From contig NC_044553.1 of assembly GCF_007565055.1 (NCBI RefSeq), positions 124,146,978 to 124,210,977 on the forward strand: DNA of 64,000 nucleotides, written 5' to 3'. Positions 22,513-33,962 of this stretch are shown piece by piece. A model generated the notes under the pieces. It was not told the origin of the DNA. It was given only the letters and a program-made list of their open reading frames with translations, and searched no databases. The first letter of the stretch is position 1. Each line of letters opens with the position of its first letter. Origin of the DNA: Rhinopithecus roxellana. Lineage: Eukaryota; Chordata; Mammalia; Primates; Cercopithecidae. The translations under genes and the position numbers were made by a program.

Positions 22513-22654
22513 ATGGCTAAGGAGTAAATTTTTTGTTGCTTCTATTGTGTCACCATTTAAACATTTAAAAAAATTAACAATAAAAAAATTACCAATAATT
22601 TTTTTAAAAGCAAGAAGTTAGGAACATTTCCTGGGTGGAATGAAATACAGTAAA

Positions 22655-22936
22655 CTGGCCAGGCTAGCTGACTCACGCCTGTCATCCCAGGACTTTGGGA
22701 AGCTAAGGCAGGCAGATCACCTGAGGTCAGGAGTTTGAGACTGGCCTGGCCAACATGGTGAAACCCCATCCCTTCTTAAAAAATATAAAGATTAGCTGGG
22801 CATGGTGATACACGCCTGTAATCCCAGCTACTCTGGAGGCTGAATGAGGTGGGAGAATTGCTTGAACCTGGGAGGCAGAGGTTGCAGTGAGCCAAGATCG
22901 CACCACTGCACTCCAGTCTGGCAAAAGAGCAAAACT
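22655..22936 (+). mobile_element. AluS-type element
   Basis: A sense Alu from GGCCAGGCTAGCTGACTCACG to AGAGCAAAACTGTC. Its tail passes into a CAAAC-type pentanucleotide array. Confidence 0.87.
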
Positions 22937-23000
22937 GTCAAAGCAAACCAAACCAAACCAGACCAGACCACACCACACCACACCACACCAAACCAAACCA
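22937..23000. repeat. (AACCA)n pentanucleotide array with unit blocks
   Basis: Five-base units are ordered in blocks: CAAAC, then CAGAC, then CACAC, then CAAAC again. Point variants appear to have spread locally. Confidence 0.93.
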
Positions 23001-23117
23001 ATTCAAGCCAAAAAATAGAGTAAACCCTGCCAATTCAAGCCAAAACAGGAGAACCACCTAATTCAGGAGCGCATAAAAGATAGGTCTATTTGGAAGAAGA
23101 AAGACCTGTTATGCTTT

Positions 23118-23120
<3 letters not shown>

Positions 23121-23151
<31 letters not shown>

Positions 23152-23430
23152 AGGCGGAGTCTCGCTCTGTCGCCCGGACTGGAGTGCAGTGGCCGGATCT
23201 CAGCTCACTGCAAGCTCCGCCTCCCGGGTTTACGCCATTCTCCTGCCTCAGCCTCCCGAGTAGCTGGGACTACAGGCGCCCGCCACCTCGCCCGGCTAGT
23301 TTTTGTATTTTTAGTAGAGAGGGGGTTTCACTGTGTTAGCCAGGATGGTCTCGATCTCCTGACCTTGTGATCCGCCCGTCTCGGCCTCCCAAAGTGCTGG
23401 GATTACAGGCTTGAGCCACCGCGCCCGGCC
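23121..23430 (-). mobile_element. AluYR (Old World monkey-specific Alu), young
   Basis: The antisense copy carries GGCCGGATCTCAGCTCACTG, CGGGTTTACGCC, CCACCTCGCCCGGCTAG, CGCCCGTCTCGG and GGCTTGAGCC. An exact 18-base target duplication GACCTGTTATGCTTTTCT flanks it (23103-23120 and 23432-23449). The long poly-T (about 30 bases) and low divergence indicate a recent insertion. Confidence 0.95.
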
Positions 23431-23734
23431 CGACCTGTTATGCTTTTCTGTTGCGTCGTAGTTCTGACTGTGTTGGCCCTAGCAGCTTAAAGCCCTTCCC
23501 CTTCTTCCCCAGGACCTCGCTGTCCTGGCTCTGCCGCCACCAGCAGACCTGTCTGGTACAGCTCCTGTGTGCTCTCTGTGCCCAGACACAGTGGCCTCTC
23601 ACAGTCGCCTGAACTCTGCCTGTTCCTCCCATTGTAAACACGGGTGCCTTTTCTCCCCTATCTAGAAAACTTCTCATTCCTTTTTTCTAAGACAAGGTTG
23701 TGAGATTCTGCCCTTAAGCTGACTCCGAGATCCC

Positions 23735-24060
23735 AGTAATGCCTTCTTATGCTTCAGGTCTCACCCAGCAGTCCCTTTCAGAGAAGACTCTCCCCTCCCC
23801 TCCTCTGGATGACAGGCCCCTCTCCCAGCCTGCATTCCTGCCCTGCGTCCTCCCAGCTTGCTCTGTCTTCTGTTACATGCTCCTCACTATATGAAATTAA
23901 ATTCTGTTTCTCATCTGTCTTCCCTCCTGGAACATGGGCTCCCTGAGGCTGAGGCTGAGGCTGAGGCCTCGGTGGCTGTGTCCGTCGTGTCTCTAGGACG
24001 GTGCTTGGCCTAGGGCAGGTGCGTGGTACCGATTTACGGAAGGAGTGAGTGAACAGATGA
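23735..24060 (+). mobile_element. L2 LINE 3' fragment
   Basis: The end CTGGAACATGGGCTCCCTGAGG, GTGTCTCTAGGACGGTGCTTGG and GAAGGAGTGAGTGAA matches the sense L2 3' terminus. A GAGGCT triplication at about 23945-23965 is a local addition. Confidence 0.6.
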
Positions 24061-24912
24061 AATAAGCTGAAATTTCCGCAGTGTGCTCTGGATCAGGCGT
24101 TGGGTCCCCTGAGGTGGGTCTGGTGAGTCTTTGGCAGCTTGCTGTGCCTTTTATTAATCATCCACATTATGTCCAAATGCCTGACATAGGGAGGGAGGGA
24201 TGCTCTCTGGTCAGTGCAGACTCAGTGATACCTGGAGGTTTGTGAGCCCCAGGCCCCCAGCCATAGCAGTGACAAAGAACTGCTCTGGCTCTGTCGTTTT
24301 GAGAAGGCAGCTGGATTCTTTTGATGGGCATTGTTATTTAAAAAAAATATTTCCCTCATATCCACAGATAGAGTCTATTTCTAGTTCAGTAAGCACTAGG
24401 ACATCATCTAGGATAAATACTCAAGGCTAACTTGTCTACTTTTCATTTATTTTAAGATACCTTTTGATTACAGAAAGCTTTTTAAAATTCCAGTGGTATC
24501 AACTGTGTGAGCCCTGGCTGGTGCTGGCACTTTCTCAGATCACACTGTTGAGGGAAGATCCCATGTGCCATTGGTAGTATTACATCACTTTATCAATGCT
24601 TGAGAATAAGATGATGGGACAGTTGTCCGTTACATGATCAGTTATGCTGTCAAGCAATTATAGATGGCTGGCAGAGTGTTAGGTTTTCCTCTCCTGATGT
24701 GCTAAAGCACCCTTTGTATTTCTATTCAGATAGCCGGATCACCATAAAGTTAGCCACAGGTCTACCTGTCTCGGCGTGTTTATGTCGTGAACTTGCCAGT
24801 TTTCCTTCTCTCTCGTGTGATGTCTAAGAAGAGTTTCACTGGGCCCTGGTGGGCAAAAACAGAGTTGTCAGGTTTGTGTTTTGTTTTTGAATGCCTTCCA
24901 CTGGCCTCTTTC

Positions 24913-24914
<2 letters not shown>
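24061..24914. other. Unique sequence, no gene recognised
   Basis: No exon or repeat family was recognised in this stretch. Confidence 0.35.
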
Positions 24915-24943
<29 letters not shown>

Positions 24944-25165
24944 TTTTTTTGATACATTATATTTGTACATATTTATGGGGCATAATCATACAGTTAGATA
25001 GAAAAAAATAAGTTCTGATGTTTGATAGCAGAGTGGCTGCAGTTAACAACAGTGTGTATTATACATTTCAACATAGCTAGAAGAGAGTTGAAACGTACCC
25101 AACACATAGAAATGGTAAACCCTAGGGTGATGGATACCCTGGCTTGATTATTATACATTCAATGC
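24915..25165 (+). mobile_element. L1 3'-end fragment beside a (CTT)n and poly-T tract
   Basis: (CTT)n and poly-T at 24915-24950 precede TACATATTTATGGGGCATAA, GCAGTTAACAACAGTGTGTATTATA and CCAACACATAGAAATGGTAA. The latter series is the sense 3' UTR of old L1 elements. Confidence 0.6.
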
Positions 25166-26551
25166 ACTGGCCTGTCTTTGAGGTCTACTTTCTTTCTTTC
25201 ATTTAAACTGGAAAACTGTGGATAAGGATCCCAGACAGGCTGGGGTGTCGGGAGTGTGTGGCGCAGGGAGGCAGTGGGCTATGATATGACCCAAGCTGAG
25301 TTATCCCCATACGTCCTGGGTGCACGGGAGCCACTGGCCTGCCTGGACCACATCTGCCTACACTTTGTCTCTTGGGAGCCAGTGAGGCAAGCAGAGTGAG
25401 AAAGCTGGTGGTGGCCATGTTTGCAGCTAGGTGGGCTTCCTGGGCAGCCCTGGCATGGTGTGAGGGCTCGCCGGGGCTTGGCTTGGAGCGTCATCTGTCA
25501 TCTGTCATTTGTCCCTGAGGGGATTTCGTCTGCTCTGGGCAGGACTTGGGGAACTGTTCTTGGCTCTGTAGCCTTTAGGCTTTCCTTTTGCCCTCCTCGT
25601 GATCCTGGGCCCTCTCCAACATTGTTTAGGTAAATGCCATTTTCCACCTTGCTCTGCCAACTTGATTCTGTTGCTTGGAAGTCAAAACCTACAACAAGGC
25701 AGGATTGGAATAAGGAGTGGAGGCAGGCGGTAGATCCTCCAGGAAGTAGGGGCAGGGCGTCTGGGACTGGTAATTTGCCCAGTTTAAGGGCAGAGCTAGT
25801 GGAAGTACAGCCAGGGTTGGGTGGTGGGCTCCTCACCATCCATGGCAGGCAGTGGGGAATTGGATATTCAGGGGCTCCCGCTGATCAGCTTAAAGAAAAA
25901 GAATGCGGAGCCCACATTCTGAAACTTTCAGCTCCCGGCATGTCCTGAACATGAACGGCTTGCAGTGATTGCACTGAAACAAAAGGTGGGGGCAACAAGA
26001 AAGGAGCAGAGGGTTTCAGAGCCTGATCCTTCTGGTTGCTGAGCGCACCAGCAGTTGTGTTCATGGCCTTGCCTGGTTCCCGAACACTGTCGCTGATTTA
26101 GGAAACATGAGGTCTGACACTCTGGTGGATTCTGGTGGGGTGGGGGCTGGGGAGAGTATTGGAAAGACTCAGGATCCCTCTCAGCTGTGCTTGCCAACCC
26201 AGGCAGGCTGGGACCTCTGTCGGGTGCAGTGTTTCCACCTGGCCCCAGCACCTCACCTGCGAAGGCAGTTTCCCAGTGTTTCTCCCTCACTACCCCTTGT
26301 CATATCCAGACTGAAGTCAGACCCCAGCAGGGAGGGTGCAACTGCCATTGTAAAGTCCACAGGGAGAAAGCTTACATGCCACATGCCACTTGAACTGAGA
26401 TTTTGCTAATTTACGTGGATGTAAATTTGGCTAATATATATGCTGGTGGAACCTGAGGGTGTTAGACCAAGGAGGAGCAAACACAATTTTAGATTACACA
26501 AAAATTATCAATGTAGGTGCACCTCCCCCAGAAAGATCTATCTATCTTGCT
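25166..26551. other. Unique, moderately GC-rich sequence, no gene recognised
   Basis: Several overlapping open frames of 70-120 codons lie on both strands (for example 25498-25839 minus, 25634-25948 plus, 25928-26290 minus). They are mutual shadows with no known domain, and no clear splice structure was seen. A host exon cannot be excluded here. Confidence 0.35.
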
Positions 26552-26842
26552 TTTTTTTTTTTTGAGACAGAGTCTTGCTCTGTCACCCAGGCTGGAGTGC
26601 AGTGGCGTGATCTCGACTCACTGCAAACTCTGTCTCCCGGGTTCACACCGTTCTCCTGCCTCAGCCTCCCAAGTAGCTGGGACCACAGGTGCCCACCACC
26701 ATGCCTGGCTAATTTTTATTTTTATTTTTTGTATTTTTAGTAGAGATGGGGTTTCACCGTGTTAGCCAGGATGGTTTCAATCTCCTGACCTTGTGATCCG
26801 CCAGAGTGCTGGGATTACAGGCGTGAGCCACTGCGCCTGGCC
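26552..26842 (-). mobile_element. AluY-type element
   Basis: An antisense Alu with an extended TTTTTATTTTTATTTTTTG middle linker and a short deletion near the head (GATCCGCCAGAGTGCTGGG). CCCAGAAAGATCT occurs on both sides and is the probable target duplication. Confidence 0.9.
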
Positions 26843-27224
26843 CAGAAAGATCTTAAACCCCACACTGATCTATAATCCTTTGATGATCTTTTCATGTCCC
26901 CCTCTCTTCATGCCCTCACTTCCTTCTTCACCTTACTTATAATAATTTTTGAGTTCAGCCGTTATGATCAGTCATTGTTTGCCTCTTCAGCTCTCTGGCT
27001 CTTCTCTCCTTTCCTTATACTTTGTTGGCAAAACTCCAGCCCTGCTGAATCCAACTCTCTGCTTCCCCCAGGCCTGTATCTGCCCAGCTGAACATGACTA
27101 GGACAAAACACAAGGCCATGTTAAGTGACCTAACCAACCACATGCATAGTCACCCACCTCTTCTTTCCTCTCTTTCTCCCTCGTTGGAGCATGTGGCAGA
27201 CCCCATCCCACACACTGCTGTGGG

Positions 27225-27815
27225 ATATAGTGGGGTTGGCAAAAATCCCCATGCTCCTGCAGCATGCATTCTAGTGGACATGAACGTGACACATAAATAA
27301 AATGTATAGTGTTAAATCCAGGAGAAGGGGTATGAAGGGTCAGTGGAAAGGGGTTGGGACGGCCCCTTTGTAGAAAGAAGGGCTGGGGAAGCCCTCATTA
27401 ATGAGGTGGTTTTTCAGCAGAGACCTGAAGAAGTGTGGGCAAGGGCAGAGTGAGTGTAGAGGCTGAGGTAGGAGCGGCCTTGGGATGTTCATGGGACAGC
27501 AAGGAGGCCAGTGGAGTGCAGTGAGGAAGATGGGGAGCAACGGGAAACAATGACATGACAGGGATCCCCATCAGCAGGGCCCTCCTAAGTCCCTGGGAGG
27601 ATGGTGGCTTTTCCTCTGAATGAAACAGGAGCTACTGGAGGGTTTTCAGCAGAGGAGTGACCTGACCTTAGATTCTAACTGGATCATCCTGGCAGCTCTG
27701 TAGAGTGCTTTGAAGGAGGGCCAGGGTAGCAAAGCGGAGATACCAGTTAGGAGGCTAATGCAATGATCCAGGGAGAGACGGTGGTGCCCTGGGCCAGGCC
27801 AAGGGTTTGAGGAGA
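27225..27815 (-). mobile_element. L2 LINE fragment
   Basis: The antisense L2 series is visible: GCATTCTAGTGGACATGAACG, AGAGACCTGAAGAAGTG, GGAGGGTTTTCAGCAGAGGAG and CAGTTAGGAGGCTAATGCAATGA. It is highly diverged and carries no reading frame. Confidence 0.65.
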
Positions 27816-28282
27816 AATAGTTGGATTTGCATGAACTGTATCTAGGGTGTGTGGCTGGTCCTCAGCTTTACAGTTTAATCTCTACATTAGACTAAAAGAA
27901 GAATCGGGGGAAACCCAAAGGGAAGTGGACCTCTCCTGAGATCCTGCACTTGTTCTGGAATTTGTGGTGTGTGCTTTTGGTTGTATATACAAGGATAATG
28001 GCATGCTGTGTGGAGCAGCAATTTGTGTCTGTGTCTGGCAGTGTGAGTTTGGGATGAAGGAAGAATGTTGGTACTGGCTGGTTAAAGGGGTGGGTGGGCT
28101 CTAGTGGGCATTGGCTCCTCTAGGACCCTGTCTCTGCTTGGTAGTCCCCTCCCTTGGGACCAGTTGGTCAAGTTGTTTTCAATTGCAAGTACTGACATCA
28201 TCACTCAAAGTGGCTTAGGCAGAAGGAAAATTTATTAATTTACATATTTATGTATACATAAAAAGGTCCAGAAGAAAGAAGG
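27816..28282. other. Unique sequence, no gene recognised
   Basis: Nothing recognisable was seen between the L2 and MLT1 fragments. Confidence 0.35.
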
Positions 28283-28938
28283 TATATTAGCTTGCTAGAG
28301 CTGCCAGGATTGGGTGGCTTAAAACAACAGAAATTTCTTCTCTCACAGTTCTGGAGGCTGGAAGTCCAACCTGAAGACGTCAACAGAGCTGTGCTCCCTC
28401 TGAGACTGCAGGTAGAGAGATCCTTGCCTCACCTTTCTCCTGGCTTCCGGTGCTGGCCGGCAGTCCTGGGCATTCCTTGGCTTGCAGTCTCAGCAGTCCA
28501 GTCTCTGCCTCCATCTTCATGTGGGGCTCTCCTGTGTGTCTTCACCACGTCCTTCTGTGCTGTGTGTGTCTAAATTTCCCCTTTTTATAAGGACACCAGT
28601 CATCTTGGGTGTGACCCTAATGACCTCATCTTAATTTGGTTAAATCTGCAAATACCTTCTTTCCAAATAAACTCCGATTCTGAGATTCTGAGGTACTAGG
28701 GGTTAGAACTTTGACTTTTTTTTTTTTCTTTTGAGCCAGAGTCAGGCTGTGTTGCCCAGGCTGGAGTGCAGTGGCACGATCCCGGCTCACTGCAACCTCC
28801 ACCTCCTGGGTTCCAGCGATTCTCCTGCCTCAGCCTCCTGAGTAGCTGGGATTACAGGTATGTGTCACCATGCCCGGCTAATTCTTTGATGTATCTTTTA
28901 TGGGGGACAGAATTCAACCATAACAGGTTTTCAGGTTG
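28283..28938 (-). mobile_element. MaLR LTR (MLT1A-type), split by an Alu
   Basis: Antisense MLT1 is well preserved: TATATTAGCTTGCTAGAGCTGCC, GGTGGCTTAAAACAACAGAAAT, TTTATAAGGACACCAGTCATC, then after the Alu (28717-28888) GGGGGACAGAATTCAACCATAACA. It is a non-coding ERVL-MaLR LTR. Confidence 0.85.
28717..28888 (-). mobile_element. Partial AluS in the MLT1 LTR
   Basis: One antisense arm plus the linker (CAGAGTCAGGCTGTGTTGCCC to CATGCCCGGCTAATTC) is inserted in the LTR. The other arm is missing. Confidence 0.87.
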
Positions 28939-29504
28939 TGAATTTAGTGCCTCGGTGACATCAAGTACCCATGTATTTTCCATCTTTCTGCTCTGCTGGT
29001 AACAGTATCTTAATTTATCCTGAATCCAGCTAGAAGGCTGCTGTAGTTTTAGGCATCGGAATCAGAGGCCACATGTACACAAAAGAAGAGGGGTTACTGA
29101 TGCCTGTGTCTCTTCTTAATGGCAAAGAAATCTTTCCCAGACGTGCCCCCACCAGACTTCCCTTCAGTGGTCAGACCTAAGTCATGTGATCATCCCTGAA
29201 CCAATCACTGGCAAAGGGAATGAGCTAATACTGACCTTTTTCTTAGAATGGTAGGTGGATTCACTTGACCTTGAGTCACGTGGGAAAAGGATCCTCTAAC
29301 AAAGCTGGGAATCTGGCCAAGGGAAGAGGGAACGTGGCTGTTGGGCAGGTTGCTCTGCCGCCTGGGTCTGCCTCCCTGCCTTGGGGGACTGTTTTCCGAC
29401 TAGTCCCTGTGTCTTGGAGTTCCATTCTTCTTCCTGGGATTGTAGCCAGTGTTTCAAGCAGTGGTTCTCACACTGTCAGATTTTGTAGTTAAAGTGCAAG
29501 TTCA
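28939..29504. other. Unique sequence, no gene recognised
   Basis: No exon or repeat family was recognised. Confidence 0.35.
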
Positions 29505-29522
29505 AGAATATTTGGGGTTCTG

Positions 29523-29817
29523 GGCTGGGCGCAGTGACTCATGCCTGTAATCCCAGCACTTTGGGAGGCCGAGGCGGGCAGATCATGAGGTCAGGAGATC
29601 AAGACCATCCTGGCTAACATGGTGAAACCCTGTCTCCACTAAAAATACAAAAAAAAAATTAACCGGGCGTGGTGGCGGCACCTGTAGTCCCAGCTACTTA
29701 GGAGGCTGAGGCAGGAGAATGGCGTGAACCCAGGAGGTGGAGCTTGCAGTGAGCCAAGATCGCGCCACTGCATGGGCAACAGAGAGAGACTCCGTCTCAA
29801 AAAAAAAAAAAAAAAAA
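29523..29817 (+). mobile_element. AluY at a thrice-copied target site
   Basis: A sense AluY with an A-tail of about 20 bases is flanked by AGAATATTTGGGGTTCTG (29505-29522 and 29818-29835). Near the end the CTCCAGCCTGGG block is partly lost (GCCACTGCATGGGCAAC). Confidence 0.92.
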
Positions 29818-29835
29818 AGAATATTTGGGGTTCTG

Positions 29836-29916
29836 GTGAGCTGAGATTGTGCCACTGCACTCCAGCCTGGCCGATAGAGTAAGACTCTGTCTCAAAAAAA
29901 AAATAATAATAATAAT
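29836..29916 (+). mobile_element. 5'-truncated Alu fragment with AAT tail
   Basis: Only the last part of an Alu is present (GTGAGCTGAGATTGTGCCACTG to AAGACTCTGTCTC), with an (AAT)n tail. A third copy of the target, AATATTTGGGGTTCTG, follows at 29917-29932. Confidence 0.88.
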
Positions 29917-29959
29917 AATATTTGGGGTTCTGATATAAAGTTGCTAACTTTTTGGGTTG

Positions 29960-30258
29960 TTTGTTTGTTTTTTGAAACAGGGTCTTGCTTCATCACTCAG
30001 GCTGGACTGCAGTGGCACAATCACGGCTCACTGCATCCTGCACTCCCAGGCTCAAGTGCTCTTCCTGCTTCAGCTTCCCGCCTAGCTGGGACTATAGGCA
30101 CTTATCACCATACCTGGCTAATCAATTTTTTTTTTTTTTTGGTAGAGACAGGGTCTCACCAGGCTATTCTTGAACTCCTGGGCTCAAGGCTCAAGCAGTC
30201 CCCCTGCCTTAGCCTTCCAAAGTTGTGGGATTACAGGGATGAGCCACCATGCCTGTCC
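29960..30258 (-). mobile_element. AluJ-type element
   Basis: An antisense old Alu (GGGTCTTGCTTCATCACTCAGG to GAGCCACCATGCCTGTCC) with a small deletion in the GTTGGTCAGGCTGG area. Confidence 0.83.
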
Positions 30259-30394
30259 TTACTGTTTTGTTTTTATTCACACTGAAACTGTTGTCTTTTA
30301 TCACACCATTTTATTATATAAAGAAGAATATTTTATTAGGAGAATGTTATAAGGGACACTCTCAGGTTCAACTTTAGCTTTTTACTTTATTATT

Positions 30395-30704
30395 ATTATT
30401 ATTTTTTTTTTTAGAGATGATGTTTTGCTCTGTTGCTCAGACTGGAGTGCAAGGGGCACAGTCATAGCCCACTGCAGCCTTGAACTCCTGGGCTCAAGCG
30501 GTTGTCCCGCCTCAGCCTCCTGAGTAACTGGGACTACAGGCTTGCCCCACCATGCCTGGCTAGTTTTTAAGTTTTCTTTTTTTTTTATAGAGACGAGGTC
30601 TCCCTGTGTTGCCCAGGCTGTCTCAAACTCCTGACCTCGAGTGATCTTCCTGCATCAGCCTCCCAAAGTGCTGGGATGACAGGCGTGAGCCACCATGCCT
30701 GGCC
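30395..30704 (-). mobile_element. AluJ-type element
   Basis: An antisense old Alu preceded by (TTA)n and poly-T. It runs to GAGCCACCATGCCTGGCC. CTGCAGCCTTGAACTCCTGGG is typical of AluJ. Confidence 0.88.
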
Positions 30705-33484
30705 CCAGCTTTATTTTTAAGAATTGCTCTTCACATGTAATAAATTATCTCTTGACTTTTGAAAAGTATACAGTATCAGTCATTCACTTATCAGTCCATC
30801 AGTCTGCAGATACTTATTGGTGCCTTTTTTTGTGCTGGGAACTATTCTTATTTTTGTCTTGGCCAGTGAAAACTTTGTGCCTGGCCACAGTGTGGTAATG
30901 AGGTCCCAGGAATGGGCACCGTTGAGGCAGAATGCAGGGTCCATTCCATGATGCTTCGCCCTGGGCTTGCCACATTTTTATAGGGTGCCTCTGTGGACCG
31001 AGAGTACCATGGGCTTAACTCATCTCCCACTTACCAATAAATAAGCCCTCATGCCTTCAAAAGAATTTTTGGAATTTACTCTTATCTTGGCATTTCATTG
31101 CTGAAAGAGATTAAGTATTTTACAAACTTGGAGACTAATCTGGGTCATTTATAGACATTTAAAGAAGTATACTTGTTTGCCCTGTTGCTAAAGCAACCCT
31201 TTTTTCATGGTGAAATAAAACCTGTTAAATATTCTTCAGAACCAGGAGGGGTATAAATAAAGTAGCTAAGTACAAAACAGTATAATATCCTGGAAGCCCA
31301 GTTTTCCATTTTGGGTGTTGGAATTCATGAGCCACATTTATAAAGTCTAACTCCAATATCTCCACAGAACCCTTTTTAGTGTGTATTTCTCCATCCTCTC
31401 AAAGACTCCAGTGAGAAAACAGATTCCCAGTAGTTAGGGTTGTAAAAGCTGGAGCCAGAGTTTAGTTTGGTTGGCTCCAGCATTCCTGTGAGCTCCTGAT
31501 TAGGAAGGAGAGCAAGGCTACATACCCTTCTTTTTTTTTTTTTTTTCTGTTTTGCCAAGGGGCACTTGCACATGTGACCCACTAGTGTGGTGTTAGGTTG
31601 GACATATGACAATCTTTCTGTGGGTCACAGATCGTTCCGTAGGCAGCAGCACATGTTACCACCTAATGTGTCTCCATACGTTCCTGAGCCGTGGGCAGCC
31701 CTGGGGTCCTGGCATTTCGCAGTGGAAGAGATGTAAAGCAGACCCCAAACTCGGTCCTGTTTCTCATTGTTTGGGCCCACTGGGGTCTGCTGTTGGCTCA
31801 TTGCAGGCATGAGTGGTGTTTCCCTTCTTCCTTTCCAAGAGAGTGTTGAATCTTGGTCTGCCAGAATGGGAGGTTCCCTTTCTACAGGGGAGAAATGCCT
31901 GACTTCTGTTTTTTACTGATGTCAGACTGGCTCATTTAAGAAGGGGAAATTCCATAATGAGGATGGCCACAGATGTCTGTAGACAGAACACTTTCCAGGG
32001 TCAGGGCCTCTAGACTGGACCTTATGGGCAGGGAGCTCAATGGTGATCATCATGGACCCCTTGCCAAATTTTCTGGGTTGTATAAACCACTGAAGACTCC
32101 TGTACTCCGTGAAGAAATGCAATTTCTCACCAGATGGACAGATGGAGGCTTAGAAATATTTAACTTTGGGGAAAGATAGAGAAGTATTTCTTATACCCGA
32201 GTCTAGTCAGGTCACTTTTCAAGCTATTGTATTCCATCCGCCTTCATCCCACCATTGCAACTGCAGCATCTGCTTTGCAGAGAGCCTCTTTCTGGTCATA
32301 AGTCTACTCCAACCAAAATGCGTACTTTTTATGAAACAAGACAGATATAGACAGGGCGACTGGATATTTTCTGGAGAGTTGAAGTTGTGTGTGCTGTGGC
32401 TTTTGGAGTGGATAGACATGGTGCACTGCAAGAGAATGGAGGCCTTGTCAGACCCGCTGGGCGGGTGCTTCCTGGGTCGGCAGCCTTGAGGGGAGTTGCC
32501 AGGCCTCAGTTTCCACAACTGTAGAGTGCTGTTAAGAAGCCTATCCTGTGGGAAATCCAGAGAGAGAAAATTGAATAAAGTAGCCCGTGTACAATCCCTG
32601 GCTTGGAACACACACTCAGCACATGGTCATCTCCCCTTCCCCCTGGAGAGGCTCCAGCACACGGAGGGTCTGCTGTCTTTGGGTAGTAAATATAGAACCA
32701 AGTTTCAGTTGAATAGTTGAGTCTTGGCTGTAATCTTTGTCTTGCTGTTTAATGCTTTATATTTATTTTCTGTGAAATGCCATTGAAATTTGTATGTTTC
32801 ATAAATATTTCAACCTGAGAATTGCCTTTAATTCTTGGGGAGATCTCAGATTTTGTAGATTTTAAAATCTAGCAGGAATCAATTCTATTGGCAGTCTCTC
32901 TTTTTTGTGTTAAAGTCAGATAAATCCACATTTGCTAGTATAGCATATACAGAAAGTTTTAAAAATTGGAACTTAGACTTAAGCATTGGTTCAGCTAATT
33001 TAATTTGGACAACCCATTTATCAAAGTGAGATTTTCATTTTTGGTTAGAAGATGATGCTGTTTGGCACATCAGTGACCAGGAGTCAGTCTGCAGTTGCAG
33101 CTTCTCTCGATAGGTGCTAGAACAGCTGGTGTTGTAATTACTCAAACAAGTGTGTGGGATGTACCAGCTTTGTGTCTGCCAGTAGGAAGGTATGATCATG
33201 TTTTATGCTTATGATTTTGAATAAATGCCTAAATCAAGTGGATTTTTAAATAGTGTATCTCGGCCATGAATGCTACAAATCAGAAAACATTGTCTCTTTG
33301 TATAACTACATTTTTATCAGATTTTAATGCAGAATATGTGTAAAATATATTTCAAAGTTTTAGTAAACACAGATCACTTCTTGAGCTGTTTGTTTACCAG
33401 TGATGTTTTCTGAATAAAATATTTTCTCTAGGTCACAGTTTAGTGAAATAAATTCAAAATTGTTCTGTGTAATATAGGGTAAAA
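30705..33484. other. Mostly unique sequence, no gene recognised
   Basis: A MIR is seen at 32495-32620; otherwise nothing was identified. The frame at 32219-32611 minus overlaps the MIR and a plus-strand frame (32166-32489) and has no known domain. Confidence 0.35.
32495..32620 (+). mobile_element. MIR SINE fragment
   Basis: GGCCTCAGTTTCCACAACTGTAGAG, TGAATAAAGTAGCCCGTG and CCCTGGCTTGGAACACACACTC match the MIR core and 3' half. Confidence 0.5.
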
Positions 33485-33660
33485 ATTAGAAACAGAGGTA
33501 CAGAAAATTTCAGTTCGATAGGAGGAAGTTTAGGAGATCTCTTTTACAACATGGTGGCTGTAGTTAATAGCATCGTCTTCTTGAAAATTGCTGAGTAGAT
33601 TTTAATTGTTCTTACTACAAAAAATAAGGATGCAAAGTAATGTATATGTTTATTAGCTCA
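33485..33660 (+). mobile_element. L1M 3'-end fragment
   Basis: GATAGGAGGAAGTTTAGGAGATC, ACATGGTGGCTGTAGTTAATAG and TTGAAAATTGCTGAGTAGAT match the sense 3' UTR of old L1 elements, as at 48345. Confidence 0.65.
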
Positions 33661-33674
33661 GTTTAACCTTCCAA

Positions 33675-33962
33675 GCCAGGTGCGGTGGCTCACGCCTATA
33701 ATCCTAGCCCTTTGGGAAGTAGGGGCAGGTGGATCACCTGAGGTCAGGGGTTCGAGACGAACCTGGCCAGCATAGTGAAACCCCATCTCTACTAACAATA
33801 CAAAAATTAGCCACACGTGGTGGTGGGCGCCTCTATTCCCAGCTTCTCCTGAGGCTGAGGCAGGAGAATTGCTTGAACCTGGAAAGCGGAGGTTGTAGTG
33901 AGCCGAGATTGCGCCACTGCACTCCAGTCTGGGCGACAGAGTGAGACTCTGCCTCAGAAAAA
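33675..33962 (+). mobile_element. AluS-type element
   Basis: A sense Alu runs from GCCAGGTGCGGTGGCTCACG to GAGTGAGACTCTGCCTCAG. CCTTCCAAG/GCCTTCCATAA at its flanks is a possible short target duplication. Confidence 0.9.

Noticed and set aside
22604..22621. Third copy of AAAAGCAAGAAGTTA as a target duplication of the AluYR at 22178
   Set aside because: It lies about 90 bases beyond the Alu tail, so it does not frame the element as a target duplication should; probably related to the local 34-bp duplication or chance.
24915..24950. Polypyrimidine tract as a splice acceptor
   Set aside because: It is a (CTT)n and poly-T tract next to an L1 3' end, with no following exon recognised.
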